From the NCBI GenBank assembly GCA_022565135.1, contig JADFKA010000117.1, forward strand, positions 1 to 5,064: a stretch of 5,064 nucleotides of DNA. Reading direction: 5' to 3'. The stretch's first letter is position 1. Each line of letters begins with the position of its first letter. Both the position numbers and the translations under genes were made by a program. This document shows positions 4,021 through 5,064 of the stretch, one piece after another. This stretch comes from Pseudomonadota bacterium (GTDB lineage: Bacteria > Pseudomonadota > Gammaproteobacteria > Steroidobacterales > Woeseiaceae). The notes below the pieces were generated by a model that saw nothing but the letters and a program-made list of their open reading frames with translations, did no database searches and was not told the DNA's origin.

Positions 4021-5064
4021 ATGGCTTATTCATTCACCGAGAAAAAGCGAATTCGCAAGAATTTCGGCAAACGCCCGACAATCCTGGACGTACCGTACCT
4101 GTTGTCGATTCAGGTTAATTCGTATCGCAGATTTCTGCAGACTGACAAATCGATCGAAGCACGCACTAACATCGGTCTGCATGCTGCATTCAAGTCCGTG
4201 TTCCCGATTGTCAGCTATTCGGGCAACGCGGCGCTCGAGTATGTGAGCTACCGTCTCGGCACACCGGTATTCGACGTCAAGGAATGCCAGATGCGTGGAT
4301 TAACCTACGCGGCGCCGATTCGCGTGCTCGTACGCCTCATCATTTATGACAGAGAAGCGAGCGGCACGCCAAAGCCCGTCAAGGACATTCGTGAGCAGGA
4401 AGTCTATCTCGGTGAAATGCCGCTAATGACTGATCACGGCACGTTTGTCATCAATGGTACCGAGCGCGTTATCGTTTCTCAGCTGCACCGTTCGCCGGGT
4501 GTCTTTTTCGACCATGACAAGGGCAAGACGCATAGCTCGGGCAAACTGCTGTTTTCTGCGCGCATCATTCCCTATCGTGGTTCGTGGCTCGATTTCGAGT
4601 TCGATCCGAAGGACTCGGTCTTTGCACGCATCGATCGCCGTCGCAAGTTGCCGGTGACGATCATTCTGCGTGCGCTGGGTATGAACAACGAAGAAATGCT
4701 CGACTTGTTCTTCGACTCGAACGATTTTTACCTGTCTGCAAAAGATATCAAGATGGGCCTGGTACCGGAGCGTCTGCGAGGTGATACCGCGACGTTTGAT
4801 ATCAAACTGGGCCGCAAGCTCATCATCGAAGAGGGCCGACGTATTACGGCCAAGCATGTCCAAGACATGAAAAAGTCTACGGTCAAGAAGCTTATCGTGC
4901 CGGCCGAGTACCTTGAAGGCAAGATCCTGGCTCACGATGTCGTCGATACCGAGACTGGTGAATTGTTGGCTCCCGCGAACGAGGAGTTGACAGCCGAGCT
5001 TATCGAAACCCTGATTGCCGCTGGTATAGAGCACATTCGTACATTGTATGTAAACGACCTCGAT
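4021..5064 (+). CDS. rpoB: RNA polymerase beta subunit, N-terminal 348 residues (3' end outside window)
   Basis: RpoB forms one half of the RNA polymerase active-site cleft. The E. coli protein is about 1342 residues, so roughly the first quarter is present. It opens MAYSFTEKKRIRKNFGKRPT and covers the start of the protrusion (beta1) and much of the lobe (beta2). The block INGTERVIVSQLHRSPGVFF (144-163) is conserved. Val152 corresponds to E. coli Val146 in the N-terminal rifampicin cluster and is wild type. The block RGSWLDFEFDPKD and then RIDRRRKLPVTIILRALG follow, and the window ends at YVNDLD. ACGAGG at 4005-4010 is the likely ribosome binding site, ten bases before ATG 4021. No frameshift is seen up to the window edge. 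Confidence 0.98.
   Translation, partial: MAYSFTEKKRIRKNFGKRPTILDVPYLLSIQVNSYRRFLQTDKSIEARTNIGLHAAFKSVFPIVSYSGNAALEYVSYRLGTPVFDVKECQMRGLTYAAPIRVLVRLIIYDREASGTPKPVKDIREQEVYLGEMPLMTDHGTFVINGTERVIVSQLHRSPGVFFDHDKGKTHSSGKLLFSARIIPYRGSWLDFEFDPKDSVFARIDRRRKLPVTIILRALGMNNEEMLDLFFDSNDFYLSAKDIKMGLVPERLRGDTATFDIKLGRKLIIEEGRRITAKHVQDMKKSTVKKLIVPAEYLEGKILAHDVVDTETGELLAPANEELTAELIETLIAAGIEHIRTLYVNDLD

Noticed and set aside
4423..5034. A 203-codon open frame on the minus strand
   Set aside because: It lies wholly inside rpoB, whose sense-strand product is unmistakable; the minus-strand translation resembles no family I know and is a shadow.

Overview
This window is one end of the conserved translation/transcription cluster of a gammaproteobacterium. 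In order, all on the + strand, it holds the 3' end of tuf (EF-Tu), tRNA-Trp(CCA), secE, nusG, rplK (L11), rplA (L1), rplJ (L10), rplL (L7/L12) and the first 348 codons of rpoB, cut by the window edge. The gene order, the tRNA-Trp between tuf and secE, and the protein sequences are typical of Gammaproteobacteria. By recall, the RpoB N-terminus has features closer to xanthomonad-type proteins than to Escherichia (a histidine in FFDHDKGKTHSSGKLL, NNEEML, HDVVDTETGELLA). Genus cannot be told from the window.

Layout: tuf ends at 138. An 84-base spacer that can fold into a long hairpin leads to the tRNA at 223-298. A 77-base spacer with a GTAG-headed palindrome leads to secE (376-750). nusG follows after 29 bases. 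The 159-base nusG-rplK gap carries an inverted pair of REP-like palindromes and then a small hairpin next to the rplK start. rplK and rplA overlap by one base (TGATG). The 339-base rplA-rplJ gap holds a duplicated copy of the last eight rplA codons, another GTAG-headed palindrome, a probable L10 autoregulatory leader and two identical 14-base hairpins. rplJ-rplL (50 bases) and rplL-rpoB (114 bases) complete the cluster. The last gap folds into a 12-pair stem, with no classical U-tract attenuator.

How the genes work together: SecE is the small subunit of the SecYEG translocon. NusG couples RNA polymerase to the ribosome and to Rho. L11, L1, L10 and L7/L12 build the L1 stalk and the GTPase-associated stalk of the 50S subunit, where EF-Tu acts. 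RpoB is the polymerase beta subunit. In well-studied relatives, L1 represses rplKA and the L10-L12 complex represses rplJL translation.

The coding content is ordinary housekeeping and I see no new defence, mobile or metabolic system. The points of interest are in the spacers: a family of REP-like elements inside an essential operon, one of which may separate secE from its ribosome binding site; the relic second rplA tail, whose four base differences all fall at third codon positions; and the twin hairpins in the L10 leader. Within the proteins, the residue matching the S10/Rho-contacting Phe165 of E. coli NusG is leucine.
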